Shown here in pieces: positions 8,638 to 16,330 of a stretch of DNA of 38,758 nucleotides. How positions within the stretch are numbered: position 1 is the stretch's first letter; every line of letters begins with the position of its first letter. The DNA comes from Candidatus Eiseniibacteriota bacterium (GTDB lineage Bacteria; Eisenbacteria; RBG-16-71-46), in the NCBI GenBank assembly GCA_016223045.1, contig JACRPT010000043.1, forward strand, positions 1 through 38,758, written 5' to 3'. The notes beneath the pieces are model-generated. The model had not been told where the DNA came from. It saw only the letters and a list, made by a program, of their open reading frames with translations, and made no database searches. The position numbers and the translations under genes were made by a program.

Positions 8638-8677
8638 CATCGGCCTCCGGTTTCGACCTCGACGCTTCACCACCGGA

Positions 8678-10009
8678 TCACGAACTCGACCTCCGCGTGC
8701 CGCGGAGCGCGGGCGTCCGGACCCGCTCGGCGCTTCGACCGAGCGCGCGCCGCAGCGGCGCGGCGAGCCGCGCGGGTTCCACGCGACCCAGCGTGGTGCG
8801 CTCGGCCCGCGTGAACTCGGCGAGCGAGCCGACCGCATCGGCCACACCGGCGAGCACGGCGTCCAGCGCGAGCGGCCGCGCGCCGTCGGGCGCGGGCGGC
8901 GCGGCGCCCTTCACGAGCCACGGCTCGAAGTGCACGCGCCTCACCTCGAGCCGCTTCTCGGCGCGATGGAGCTTGGCGTCGAGCCGGCCGACCAGCGCGC
9001 CGTCGTGGAGGACGGGGAGCGCGTAGTAGCCGTGCATCCGCTTGTGCCCGGGGGTGTAGACCTCGATGCGGTAGTCGAAGCCGAACAGCCGCTTCGTCCG
9101 CTCGCGATGCCACAGGAAGGAATCGAAGGGGGAGAGGAGCGTGGTGCCGGCGGACACGCGCCGGCGGCGCGCCGCGGCCGCCAGCGCGGGCAGGTCGCGG
9201 GCGAGCGCGATCCACGGCCCGCGCTGGCCCGCGACCTCGATCTCGACCGCCTCGCCGGATGCGAGCAACGCCTTCAGCGCCCCGCGGCGCGCGGCCGCGC
9301 CGACGCGCGGGAAGCTGAGGTACATGCGCAGGTCGGTCTCGGTCGCGGCGCCCATCGCGTGGAGCGAGCGCACGAGGTGCCAGCGCAGGAACGCATCCGC
9401 CGCCAGCGGCTCCTCCGTCACGGCCTCCAGCAGCACGCGCTCGGCCAGGTCGTAGCGCTTCTGGAAGTGGACGCGCGAGTGCACCAGCAGCTTCCCGGTC
9501 ATCCACAGGTAGTGGAGCGCGAACGTCGCGGGCTTCCAGCTCCACCAGCCCTTGCCGCCGCGCGGCCGCGCCTGCCGGAAGTCGGCGTTGCCGAGTGGCC
9601 CGCGCTCGCGGATCGCCTGCTCGACCGCGGCCACCACCTTCGCCTGCTTGCGCAACCACTTCGACCAGCCGGTGTGGTGGAACCGGTAGTCGAGCATGGC
9701 GCGCCGCCACGCCGGGAAGTCACCGGCGGGCACGAAGCAGGCCGCGTGCGCCCAGTACTCGAACAGCACGCGGCGGCGGTAGAGGAGCCGGTCGAGCGCC
9801 GCGCGGTCGTAGGCGCCGAAGCGGCTCCACAGCGTCAGGTGGTGCGCGCGGTCCAGCACGTTGATGGTGTCGATCTGGAGCCCGCCGGCGTCGGCGACGA
9901 AGCGTTCGAGGCTCGCGGCGGTCAGGCGCCGCCCGCGCGGGCGGTCGAGGTGCTGGCGCTCGAGGAACAGCGCGGCGACGGCGCGGAGGGGGAAGGTCGG
10001 GGCCGGCAT
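8678..10009 (-). CDS. YcaQ/AlkX-type winged-helix DNA glycosylase
   Basis: The 443-residue protein has the tandem winged-helix arrangement of the HTH_42 family (E. coli YcaQ/AlkX, Streptomyces AlkZ), which unhooks interstrand DNA crosslinks and removes bulky N-alkyl adducts. Near residue 47 it has GLQIDTINVLDRAHHLTLWS. Within this, QID matches the Q-hydrophobic-D catalytic signature that separates AlkX/YcaQ enzymes from the QxQ of AlkZ. Further family blocks are HWHLVRSLHAMG-like (RWHLVRSLHAMGAATETDLR), LLSPFDSFLWHRERTKRLFG and YRIEVYTPGHKRMHGYYALP. I chose the ATG at 10009 (MPAPTFPLRAVAALFLERQH) because homologues begin with this helix; an ATG 138 nt upstream adds only low-complexity sequence. 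A repair role is inferred from family membership. Confidence 0.87.
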   Translation of the reverse strand: MPAPTFPLRAVAALFLERQHLDRPRGRRLTAASLERFVADAGGLQIDTINVLDRAHHLTLWSRFGAYDRAALDRLLYRRRVLFEYWAHAACFVPAGDFPAWRRAMLDYRFHHTGWSKWLRKQAKVVAAVEQAIRERGPLGNADFRQARPRGGKGWWSWKPATFALHYLWMTGKLLVHSRVHFQKRYDLAERVLLEAVTEEPLAADAFLRWHLVRSLHAMGAATETDLRMYLSFPRVGAAARRGALKALLASGEAVEIEVAGQRGPWIALARDLPALAAAARRRRVSAGTTLLSPFDSFLWHRERTKRLFGFDYRIEVYTPGHKRMHGYYALPVLHDGALVGRLDAKLHRAEKRLEVRRVHFEPWLVKGAAPPAPDGARPLALDAVLAGVADAVGSLAEFTRAERTTLGRVEPARLAAPLRRALGRSAERVRTPALRGTRRSSS

Positions 10010-10124
10010 GGGGCGACATTCAATCACAACGCGCGGCGACGCGGGAGCCGCGCGGCCCGCCGTGCTGCCGTGCGGGCTGCGCGGTGGTCGGTTCACGGGA
10101 GCGCCGGGCCGCCGGCTCGGCGGA

Positions 10125-11552
10125 TCAGGCGTGCGGCGCCCCCGCACTCCGGGGCGCCGGGTATGCCTCCGCCAGCACCTCGACCAGATGGACCATGCGC
10201 GCGTCCAGCCCGCGCGCGCGGGCGCCGCGCGTCATGTGGAGCAGGCAGCCCGGGTTCGCGGCCACGACGACCTCGGGCGCCACCTGCGCGATCGAGTCGA
10301 GCTTCTGCTCGAGCTGGGCCTCGGCCATCTCCGGGTGCGTGAGGTTGTAGACGCCGGCGCTGCCGCAGCACCAGTCGGAGTCGGGCAGCTCCACCAGCTC
10401 GACGCCCGGGATGCGCCGCAGCAGCGCGCGCGGCGCGTTGCGCACGCCCTGCGCGTGCGCCAGGTGGCAGGGGTCGTGGTAGCCGACGCGCAGCGGCTTC
10501 GCGGGATCGCGCGCCGAGTGGAGCGCCACCGGCTCGGGCAGCCCGAGCCTTGCCAGCACCTCCGAGATGTCGCGCACCCGCGCCGCGAAGCCCGCAGCCT
10601 CGCCGGCGAGCGTGTCCTCGCGCAGCAGATGTCCGGACTCGCGCAGCGCCGCGCCGCAGCCCGCCGAGTCCGTCACCACGAAGTCGCAGCCGCCGGGCTC
10701 GAACGCCTGCACGTTGGCGCGGGCGAGGGCGCGCGCCTCGTCCCGGAGCCCGGCGTGGGCGTGGAGCGCGCCGCAGCAGGTCTGGGCCTGCGGCACCGTG
10801 ACCTCGCAGCCCGCCAGCAGCAGCAGCCGCACGGCGTCGTGGTTCGTGTGCGGGAACATGGTCTCCATGACGCAGCTCGTGAAGAACGCGACGCGCGCCC
10901 GCGCCACGCCCGCGGGATGGAACACCAGCGCGCCGGCCCGCGTCTCCATCGTGGCGCCGGGCGGGAGGGAGTCCGCGACGCGCTCCAGCGCGCGCTCGCG
11001 GCGCGGCGCGATGGGCGGCGTCAGCTCCCAGCCCCGGACTGCGAAGCGCGGCAGCAGCCGCCGCGCGAGGGCCCAGCGCAAGAGCGCCGCGAGCGGCGCG
11101 CTCTGCCCCAGGCGCAGCAGGTCGGCGGCCAGGTGCATGCGGCCGCGGTCGGGGAAGAGCGTGCGCAGCGCCCAGCGACCGAGGCGGCGCGCCAGCGTCG
11201 GGCGCACCGCGCGGCGCTCGAGCTGGGCGCGCGACTCCTCGAGCAGACGACCGTATGGCACGCCGGCCGGGCACACCGTCTCGCAGGCGCGGCAGGCGAG
11301 GCAGTTGTCCAGGTGCTCGAGCAACGGATGGCTCGGCGCGATGCGGCCCTCGGCGAGCCCGCGCATCAGGTAGAGCCGCCCGCGCGGCGAGTCCGGCTCG
11401 AGCTTGAGCGTGCGGTAGGTCGGGCAGGCGGTGAGGCAGAGTCCGCAGTGGATGCAGGTGCGCAGGTCGGCGCGCGCCGGCGCGTCGCGGTCGTCGAACC
11501 AGTTGAGATCCTGCGCGCGGTGGAGGGGCTCGCCACTCATGGCGTGCAGCAT
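10125..11552 (-). CDS. glcF: Glycolate oxidase iron-sulfur subunit (GlcF-like, CCG-domain protein)
   Basis: The protein (about 475 residues) carries two 4Fe-4S clusters of the GlcF type: CIHCGLCLTACPTY near the N-terminus and CLACRACETVCPAG about 50 residues later. Two cysteine-rich CCG domains follow, with TCCGALHAHAGL and DWCCGSAGVYNLTHPEMAEA. GlcF passes electrons from the flavin subunits GlcD/GlcE to the quinone pool during glycolate oxidation to glyoxylate. No glcD or glcE lies in this window, so the partner is elsewhere or the protein serves another 2-hydroxyacid oxidase. I prefer the ATG at 11552, which has GGAGGT 10 nt upstream; the in-frame ATG at 11540 is possible. Confidence 0.85.
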   Translation of the reverse strand: MLHAMSGEPLHRAQDLNWFDDRDAPARADLRTCIHCGLCLTACPTYRTLKLEPDSPRGRLYLMRGLAEGRIAPSHPLLEHLDNCLACRACETVCPAGVPYGRLLEESRAQLERRAVRPTLARRLGRWALRTLFPDRGRMHLAADLLRLGQSAPLAALLRWALARRLLPRFAVRGWELTPPIAPRRERALERVADSLPPGATMETRAGALVFHPAGVARARVAFFTSCVMETMFPHTNHDAVRLLLLAGCEVTVPQAQTCCGALHAHAGLRDEARALARANVQAFEPGGCDFVVTDSAGCGAALRESGHLLREDTLAGEAAGFAARVRDISEVLARLGLPEPVALHSARDPAKPLRVGYHDPCHLAHAQGVRNAPRALLRRIPGVELVELPDSDWCCGSAGVYNLTHPEMAEAQLEQKLDSIAQVAPEVVVAANPGCLLHMTRGARARGLDARMVHLVEVLAEAYPAPRSAGAPHA

Positions 11553-11641
11553 AGCATCCGGGACCTCCGCGTTCGGAGCTCCCGGGGCCGCGCCCCTCGG
11601 CGTTCCGCCGATGCCCGGTTCCGCTCCTGCACGGCCGTCTG

Positions 11642-12043
11642 TCAGCCCGGTCCGGGCCTGTCGTCCTCGATCTCGAGATGGAAGCGGTGGAGGAAGCGGT
11701 GGTAGACGGGCGCGAGCATCACGCCGACGATGACCAGGAACGCGATTCCCGAGAACAGCGCGTAGAACGAGGCGAACCACTTCTCCGCGTCGGGCACGAC
11801 CGGCCGGTTGTCCACCGGGCCCATGCCGCCGAGGATCATCGAGGCGTTGTAGAGCGAGTCGAGCCAGGAGAGCCCGCCCGTGACGTGGTAGCCGACCACG
11901 CCGATTCCGAGCGCGCCGGCGATGACCGCGAGGCCGAAGAGCAGACCCCGCAGCATCCGTCCGAGGAACTCGTGGTACGGGAGCAACGGCTCGGCCCGAT
12001 GCTCGAACGGCATCATGCGCTCGCGGCGTCTGTGCTGCTTCAT
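11642..12043 (-). CDS. Small membrane protein, two hydrophobic helices flanking a pore-loop-like segment
   Basis: The 133-residue protein has an Arg-rich N-terminus (MKQHRRRERMMPFEHRAEPL), a first membrane helix (about residues 30-52, LLFGLAVIAGALGIGVVGYH), a central segment SWLDSLYNASMILGGMGPVD, and a second helix (about residues 93-115, FYALFSGIAFLVIVGVMLAP) ending in a basic tail, HRFLHRFHLEIEDD. The TM-loop-TM plan, with a short helix plus Gly-rich turn between two membrane helices, resembles two-TM ion-channel pores, but the K+ filter TxGYG is absent (GGMGP instead). I know of similar conserved hypotheticals but no function. It is about 90 nt upstream of glcF on the same strand. The start has only a weak ribosome-binding site. 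Confidence 0.65.
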   Translation of the reverse strand: MKQHRRRERMMPFEHRAEPLLPYHEFLGRMLRGLLFGLAVIAGALGIGVVGYHVTGGLSWLDSLYNASMILGGMGPVDNRPVVPDAEKWFASFYALFSGIAFLVIVGVMLAPVYHRFLHRFHLEIEDDRPGPG

Positions 12044-12128
12044 GGCACCGGCAGGATACTCCCGAGGCGCTCGCGCGCCTCCATGCAATCGTCAGCGCGG
12101 CGACCGCGCTCACGGACGACGCGCAACG

Positions 12129-12162
12129 CGACGACCACCCCCGCGAACGAGGGTGGTCGTCG
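12129..12162 (-). terminator. Strong hairpin after the 186-residue secreted-protein gene
   Basis: CGACGACCACCC (12129-12140) pairs perfectly with GGGTGGTCGTCG (12151-12162) across a 10-nt loop. It starts 22 nt beyond the stop of the minus-strand gene at 12184. The 12-bp perfect stem makes a transcription terminator likely even without a U-run. Confidence 0.6.
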
Positions 12163-12183
12163 TGGACTTCGGGGCACTCCAGA

Positions 12184-12744
12184 TCACCGATAGAGCGCCT
12201 TGATCCGTCCCCAGGTCGTCGTTTGCGCGGGCGTCGCGGTCAGCTCGGTCGTGACGCCGGACTCGGACCCGCCGTCATTGATCGCATCGTAATTCTGCAC
12301 CCCCGGGACGGTCGGGCCCGTCCAGTCGAAGGTGACCGAGCAGGCCAGCACGCCGTTGGCCGGGATCTTGGCGCCCGCGACGGTGGTGCGGAAGCGGATC
12401 TTGTAGTTGAAGTTCGGCGCCACCGGGCCGAGCTTGGTGATGACCCAGTTGGCGGGCGCCGAGCCCGAGACGTAGTGGGCGTTGTCCACGTTGTCGGAGT
12501 TGAAATACACGGTCCAGGTATTGAGCGGGTTCGCCGACTTGTTGAGCGCCCGGTAGTCGTACCGCCACCGGTTGTTCGGCGGCACATTGCTCCCCGTGGG
12601 GAGCTGGCTGGTGGAGAGCACCGGCACGTCGCCGCCCGGTGCGAGGTAGTACAGCACGAAGTCGGCATCACTGAGCGTGCCCGCGGCCGCCGCTCCGGCC
12701 AGCATCAACAGCACCGCCGCCCACGCGAGTCGCATTGTCCTCAT
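12184..12744 (-). CDS. Secreted protein with C-terminal TWGRIKALYR tail
   Basis: The 186-residue protein has a signal peptide (MRTMRLAWAAVLLMLAGAAA, cleaved near AAAAG) and a beta-rich body. The body shares a domain with residues 30-165 of the neighbouring protein at 13006-14853. Corresponding segments are RYDYRALNKSANPLNTWTVY with NSD, YVSGSAPANWVI, and ACSVTFDWTGPTVPG; the neighbour has RFDYALTNTGEPLG, FFNSD, FVSSGAPAAWGDV and FSVTFDWNDPTTIPP. The last residues, TWGRIKALYR, match the tail of the secreted protein at 7291-8016. GGGAGAG lies about 6 nt before the ATG at 12744. A perfect 12-bp hairpin follows the gene. Its function is unknown; surface display or secretion is likely from the signal peptide. 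Confidence 0.75.
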   Translation of the reverse strand: MRTMRLAWAAVLLMLAGAAAAGTLSDADFVLYYLAPGGDVPVLSTSQLPTGSNVPPNNRWRYDYRALNKSANPLNTWTVYFNSDNVDNAHYVSGSAPANWVITKLGPVAPNFNYKIRFRTTVAGAKIPANGVLACSVTFDWTGPTVPGVQNYDAINDGGSESGVTTELTATPAQTTTWGRIKALYR

Positions 12745-12771
12745 TGGCTTCTCTCCCGTGCTCGTGATCTC

Positions 12772-12812
12772 GCCGCGCGCGCTCCCGCGGGGGGCAGGAG
12801 CACGCGCGCGGC
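12772..12812 (-). terminator. GC-rich hairpin between the two related secreted-protein genes
   Basis: GCCGCGCGCG (12772-12781) pairs with CGCGCGCGGC (12803-12812), and CTCC/GGAG extends the stem inwards past a 2-nt bulge. It lies 28 nt upstream of the start of the 186-residue protein gene and beyond the palindromic element, so it may end transcription from 14853 or form part of the next leader. Confidence 0.4.
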
Positions 12813-12826
12813 GAGCCTTCCTGTCG

Positions 12827-13009
12827 CTAGCCCGGACTATTCATGAGCCCGCCGCCTGCGAGCGCGATCTGCCCGGCATCGGCTGCGCAGTTCGGTCGGC
12901 CGCTTCCTCGACGTGTTGATAACACGACTCCGTCGCGGCCGACCGAACTGCTTGCCGCTGCCAGACATCTCGCACTCTCGGCTGGCGGTTCATGAATAGT
13001 CCGGGCTAG
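12827..13009. mobile_element. 183-bp nested palindrome, MITE-like, with CTAG ends
   Basis: The outer arms are perfect 20-bp inverted repeats (12827-12846 and 12990-13009) beginning CTAGCCCGGACTATTC. They continue imperfectly inwards (GCCGCC-rich). A second perfect pair of 17-bp arms, GCAGTTCGGTCGGCCGC (12887-12903) and its complement (12935-12951), lies inside, and a 6-bp hairpin (CGTGTT-GAT-AACACG) marks the centre. The element encodes nothing convincing. Size, terminal inverted repeats and CTAG at both ends fit a miniature inverted-repeat transposable element; CTAG could be a 4-bp target duplication of the kind some IS5-group elements make, though being palindromic it could also belong to the repeat. 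The right CTAG contains the TAG stop codon of the 14853-13006 gene. Confidence 0.75.
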
Positions 13010-14853
13010 TCCCAGGTCAGCTGGTGCGTGCCGGCGCCGAACCTGCCCTGCGCGACCCTGCGGACCACGCGACCGTTGATGTCGAAGACGTCCAGCGCCG
13101 CCTGTCCTGCGCGCGCCAGCGAGAACCCGAGCGTCACCACGCCGCCGCGCGACGGGTTCGGGTACGCGGGCATGAGCCGTAGCGCGGGGGTCTCGCCGCG
13201 AACATCGCCCAGGCGATAGGTGATGATGCGTGTCGAGACCGGCACCATGCCGCTGGGCACCTTCTCGCCTTCGTTGATGCGTTCCGCGATGGTCTTGGCG
13301 GTCTCGTCGTTCGACGTGATCCCGTCCTGGATCAGATCGTTGGCATAGGTGATCGCCTGCGACACCGTGGCCCCGTCGTTGCTGATGACCTCGGTCTGCG
13401 CGATCTTGGCCGAGACGACGTTCAGCAGCAGCGCCAGCAACTGCTGCTTCGCACGATCGAGCGCAGTGCCGCCGCGGTTGACCGTGAGCAGCTGCTGCAG
13501 CTTCCGCAGGCGGTCGCCGGGGATGTTGGATTCGGGCAGGTAGATCAGGACCGGGTTGACGATGTTCTGGTTGAAATGGACGAGCAGCAAGTCGGTGTAG
13601 CTCAGCATGTCGGCGAGCGACTCCTGCGTCTTGCCCTTGCCCTTGCCCGTGAGATGCGTGTTCACCTGGTGCTTCCAGTACCCGAGCGACCGCGGGTGGG
13701 ACTCGATGGCCTGGCAGCTCAGGTGGAACGTCGCGTCCACGGTCGCGCCGGCCGCGGTGACCTGCACCTGCCGGCTGCCGGCGTCCGCGATGTAGCCCAG
13801 CGGCGTGACGATGACGACGCGGTAGTCGCCGAGCGCCACGCCCGGGAAGCTGTACGCTCCGGACGCGTCGGTCGCAGTGACCGCGAGCAGCACGTCCTCG
13901 CCATCGGCGCCGACACCGAACAGGTCCACCGTCACGCCCTGGAGACCGGTCGTGGTCTCCGCGCACGTGCTGGCCCGGGCGTCGTCATCGTCACAATCGC
14001 CGTCGTCGTCGCAGTCGCCGTGACCTCCGCAGGTGCCGGTGACCAGCCCGTTGATGGTCCCGAGCAGGCACGTCATCGAGAAGTCGGCGGCGAGCACCTG
14101 GTCCACCTGCGTCAGCGAGACGACCTGGTTGTCCGCGACCGTGCCGTATCCCGGGGGCGGGACGATGACCACGGTGTACGTGCCGACCGGGATGCCCGGG
14201 AACGAGTAGCCCCCGCCCGCGTCGGTGTTGGCGCTGGCGAAGACCTGCGAGTCGTGCAGCAGCATGACGAGCACACCGCTCGCGGGCCCGCTCGGACCCC
14301 CGCACGATGCGGTGACGTGCCCGCCGACGGTGCCATTGAGATCAATGAGACCGACGACCTGCGTGAATCCGTCGTGCGCGGAGCCGTTGCTGGCCTGCGC
14401 GTGCTGGTACGGCGGGATGGTCGTCGGGTCGTTCCAGTCGAAGGTCACCGAGAAGCCCGGAAGTGACTCGCCGAGCAGGAGCGGTCCGGGCGGGCTCACG
14501 AAGTCGTAGTTCCACTCCAGGTACCACTGTCCGTTTGCGTTCTTCGGGAGCACGAAGACATCGCCCCAGGCGGCGGGAGCGCCCGAGGAGACGAACGTGG
14601 CCCTGTCGCCGGAGGGCAGCTGCGTCACCGGGTCGGAGTTGAAGAACACCCGGAACGCGGAGAGCCCGAGCGGCTCACCGGTGTTGGTGAGGGCGTAGTC
14701 GAAGCGGAAGCGCTGCTGTCCGCCCACCGCGCCGAGGTAGCTGAGGGTGCCGGTCGCGTCGAACGCCGTCGCACTGGCCTGCGTCGAGGGGAGCGCGAGG
14801 CAGGCGGCGACGGACACGAGGAAACGGGTGGCCAGGCGGAACGGATGGCGCAT
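13006..14853 (-). CDS. Multidomain surface protein with a truncated FlgD/type IX-like sorting domain
   Basis: The 615-residue protein has a signal peptide (residues 1-29) and GGAGG 9 nt before its ATG. Domains in order: a beta domain at 30-165 shared with the neighbour at 12184; two carboxypeptidase-regulatory/SdrD-B-like beta sandwiches at about 172-258 and 263-378, each with a 'GxYSFPGIPVGxYxVVI' strand; an acidic insert (CDDDGDCDDDD, 281-291) that may bind calcium; a mostly helical region at 380-545 opening with SLGYWKHQVNTHLTGKGKGK; and from 558 PAYPNPSRGGVVTLGFSLA, the start of a FlgD/Ig-like C-terminal sorting domain. That domain stops at GTHQLTWD, where relatives continue with about 30 more residues, so it is cut short. 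The stop is in the CTAG end of the palindromic element. Loss of the tail may leave the protein secreted to the periplasm but not attached. Confidence 0.8.
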   Translation of the reverse strand: MRHPFRLATRFLVSVAACLALPSTQASATAFDATGTLSYLGAVGGQQRFRFDYALTNTGEPLGLSAFRVFFNSDPVTQLPSGDRATFVSSGAPAAWGDVFVLPKNANGQWYLEWNYDFVSPPGPLLLGESLPGFSVTFDWNDPTTIPPYQHAQASNGSAHDGFTQVVGLIDLNGTVGGHVTASCGGPSGPASGVLVMLLHDSQVFASANTDAGGGYSFPGIPVGTYTVVIVPPPGYGTVADNQVVSLTQVDQVLAADFSMTCLLGTINGLVTGTCGGHGDCDDDGDCDDDDARASTCAETTTGLQGVTVDLFGVGADGEDVLLAVTATDASGAYSFPGVALGDYRVVIVTPLGYIADAGSRQVQVTAAGATVDATFHLSCQAIESHPRSLGYWKHQVNTHLTGKGKGKTQESLADMLSYTDLLLVHFNQNIVNPVLIYLPESNIPGDRLRKLQQLLTVNRGGTALDRAKQQLLALLLNVVSAKIAQTEVISNDGATVSQAITYANDLIQDGITSNDETAKTIAERINEGEKVPSGMVPVSTRIITYRLGDVRGETPALRLMPAYPNPSRGGVVTLGFSLARAGQAALDVFDINGRVVRRVAQGRFGAGTHQLTWD

Positions 14854-15107
14854 GGTGCGAATCCTCCGATGTCGAGCAGATTCGCCAGTGGGTGTTGCGT
14901 CCCGCTGGCGTGCGCCGTAGGGCGTGCGGCCAGGATGACCGGGCCAAGACAGCGGACCCCGGCCCCCCGAAACGTGTCCATCGTGCGTCCGGGAAGCTGG
15001 CCAGCACCGTTGATACTAGTCCCGGCTCCGTACCTCAGTCCACGACAGAATCGGTCCGCGGGGCGGAAAAGCGCGGGCGCTCCGGGGAGCCGCGCGGGCA
15101 ATGGGAC
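14854..15107. other. Non-coding leader region upstream of the surface-protein gene
   Basis: No credible gene is present; the open frames are short and compositionally biased. The segment must hold the promoter of the minus-strand gene starting at 14853, but I see no convincing -35/-10 pair. It runs directly into the 35-bp tandem repeat. Confidence 0.4.
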
Positions 15108-15275
15108 GGGGCAGGGGCCCGGGCCGGACGAGGCAACGGGGTGGGGCAGGGGCCCGGGCCGGGTGAGGCAACGGGGCGGGGCAGGAGCCCGGGCCGGACG
15201 AGGCAACGGGGTGGGGCAGGGGCCCGGGCCGGGCCAGGTCACGGGCCGGGGCAAGGGGCCGGGCCGGATCCGCCG
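15108..15275. repeat. 35-bp tandem repeat, about 4.8 copies
   Basis: Units begin with GGGGCAGG at 15108, 15143, 15178, 15213 and (GGGGCAAG) 15248, an exact 35-bp period. Each unit contains GGCCCGGGCCGG and a variable part such as ACGAGGCAACGGGGT or TGAGGCAACGGGGC. The period is not a multiple of three, so it does not encode a peptide repeat. It lies between the alcohol dehydrogenase stop (15298) and the surface-protein gene. Confidence 0.9.
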
Positions 15276-15297
15276 GCCGGCGGGAGAGCAGCCGCCC

Positions 15298-16326
15298 TCA
15301 GAGCACGAGCACGATCTTCCCGAAGTGTTCGCGCGCTTCCATGCGCGCGTGCGCGCGGCGGGCATCCGCGAGCGGCATCACCGAATCCACGACCGGCCTG
15401 AGCTTCCCCGCGCGGATGAACTCCAGCACCTCGGCCATGTCGGCGCGGCCCCCCATGTAGGAGCCGTGCAGGCTCAGGTGCCGGCCGAACAGCACGTTGA
15501 GGTCCACCTTCGCCTCCTTGCCGGCGGTGGCGCCGCAGGTCACGAGCCGCCCGTTCCTGGCGAGCGCGGCGACCGCGCTCTCGAACACCGCGCCGCCCAC
15601 GTGCTCGAACGCCACCTCGACGCCCTTCTTCCCGGTCAACGTGCGCACCTCGGCAGCGATATCCTGCCGGCCGTGGTGGATCACGTGGTCCGCGCCGAGC
15701 GCCTTCGCACGCTCGAGCTTCCCGTCGCTGCCCGCGGTGGCGATGACGCGCGCGCCGAGGAGCTTCGCGATCTGGATCGCCGCGCTCCCCACGCCGCTGC
15801 CCGCGCCGACCACCAGCACGTCCTCGCCGGGCCTGAGCCGCGCGCGCCGCACCAGCATGTGCCACGCCGTGAGGAACACCAGCGGCATCGCTGCGGCCTG
15901 CTCCCACGGCAGGCGCTCGGGGTAGGGCAGGCAGTTCGCGCCGGGCACGGAGACGAGCTGCGCGCAGCCGCCGTTCCTGCGCCGGCCGAGCACGTCGTAG
16001 TCGCGGCACAGGTTGTCGTCGCCGGCCAGGCACGCCGGGCAGGCGCCGCACGAGAGCATCGGGTTCACCAGCACCTTCCCGCCGGGCCTGACGTGGTGCA
16101 CCACCTCGCCGACGGCGCGCGCGATGCCCACCACGTCGTTGCCGAGCACGTGCGGCATCTCCAGGTCGAGACCGCGCAGGCCCTGCCGCACCCACAGGTC
16201 GAGGTGGTTGACGCCGCACGCCTTCACCTCGACCAGCACCTCGTCCGCGCGCGGCGCCGGGTCGGGCGCGTCGCGGTACTCCAGCACCTCGGGGCCGCCG
16301 AAGCGGTCGAACACGATCGCCTTCAT
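15298..16326 (-). CDS. Zinc-containing alcohol dehydrogenase / quinone oxidoreductase family (MDR)
   Basis: The 342-residue medium-chain dehydrogenase starts MKAIVFDRFGGPEVLEYRDA. It has a catalytic-domain cysteine (KACGVNHLDLWVRQG), the four-cysteine structural zinc loop CGACPACLAGDDNLC, and a Rossmann nucleotide-binding loop VVGAGSGVGSAAIQIAKLLG. These place it in the MDR superfamily, with resemblance to both zinc alcohol dehydrogenases and NADPH:quinone reductases; the substrate cannot be read from the sequence. The ATG at 16326 lies 4 nt after the stop of the DUF2339 gene, and the upstream AGGTGAGG sequence spans that stop codon, so the two are translationally coupled. Downstream is the 35-bp tandem repeat. 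Confidence 0.88.
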   Translation of the reverse strand: MKAIVFDRFGGPEVLEYRDAPDPAPRADEVLVEVKACGVNHLDLWVRQGLRGLDLEMPHVLGNDVVGIARAVGEVVHHVRPGGKVLVNPMLSCGACPACLAGDDNLCRDYDVLGRRRNGGCAQLVSVPGANCLPYPERLPWEQAAAMPLVFLTAWHMLVRRARLRPGEDVLVVGAGSGVGSAAIQIAKLLGARVIATAGSDGKLERAKALGADHVIHHGRQDIAAEVRTLTGKKGVEVAFEHVGGAVFESAVAALARNGRLVTCGATAGKEAKVDLNVLFGRHLSLHGSYMGGRADMAEVLEFIRAGKLRPVVDSVMPLADARRAHARMEAREHFGKIVLVL

Positions 16327-16330
16327 GGCC

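Noticed and set aside
15108-15275. A CRISPR array
   Set aside because: Units are directly contiguous with no unique spacers, and no cas gene is nearby; it is a simple tandem repeat.
14625-15365. A Pro/Gly-rich open frame across the tandem repeat
   Set aside because: The 35-bp period breaks any codon periodicity, and the frame overlaps the well-supported surface-protein gene.
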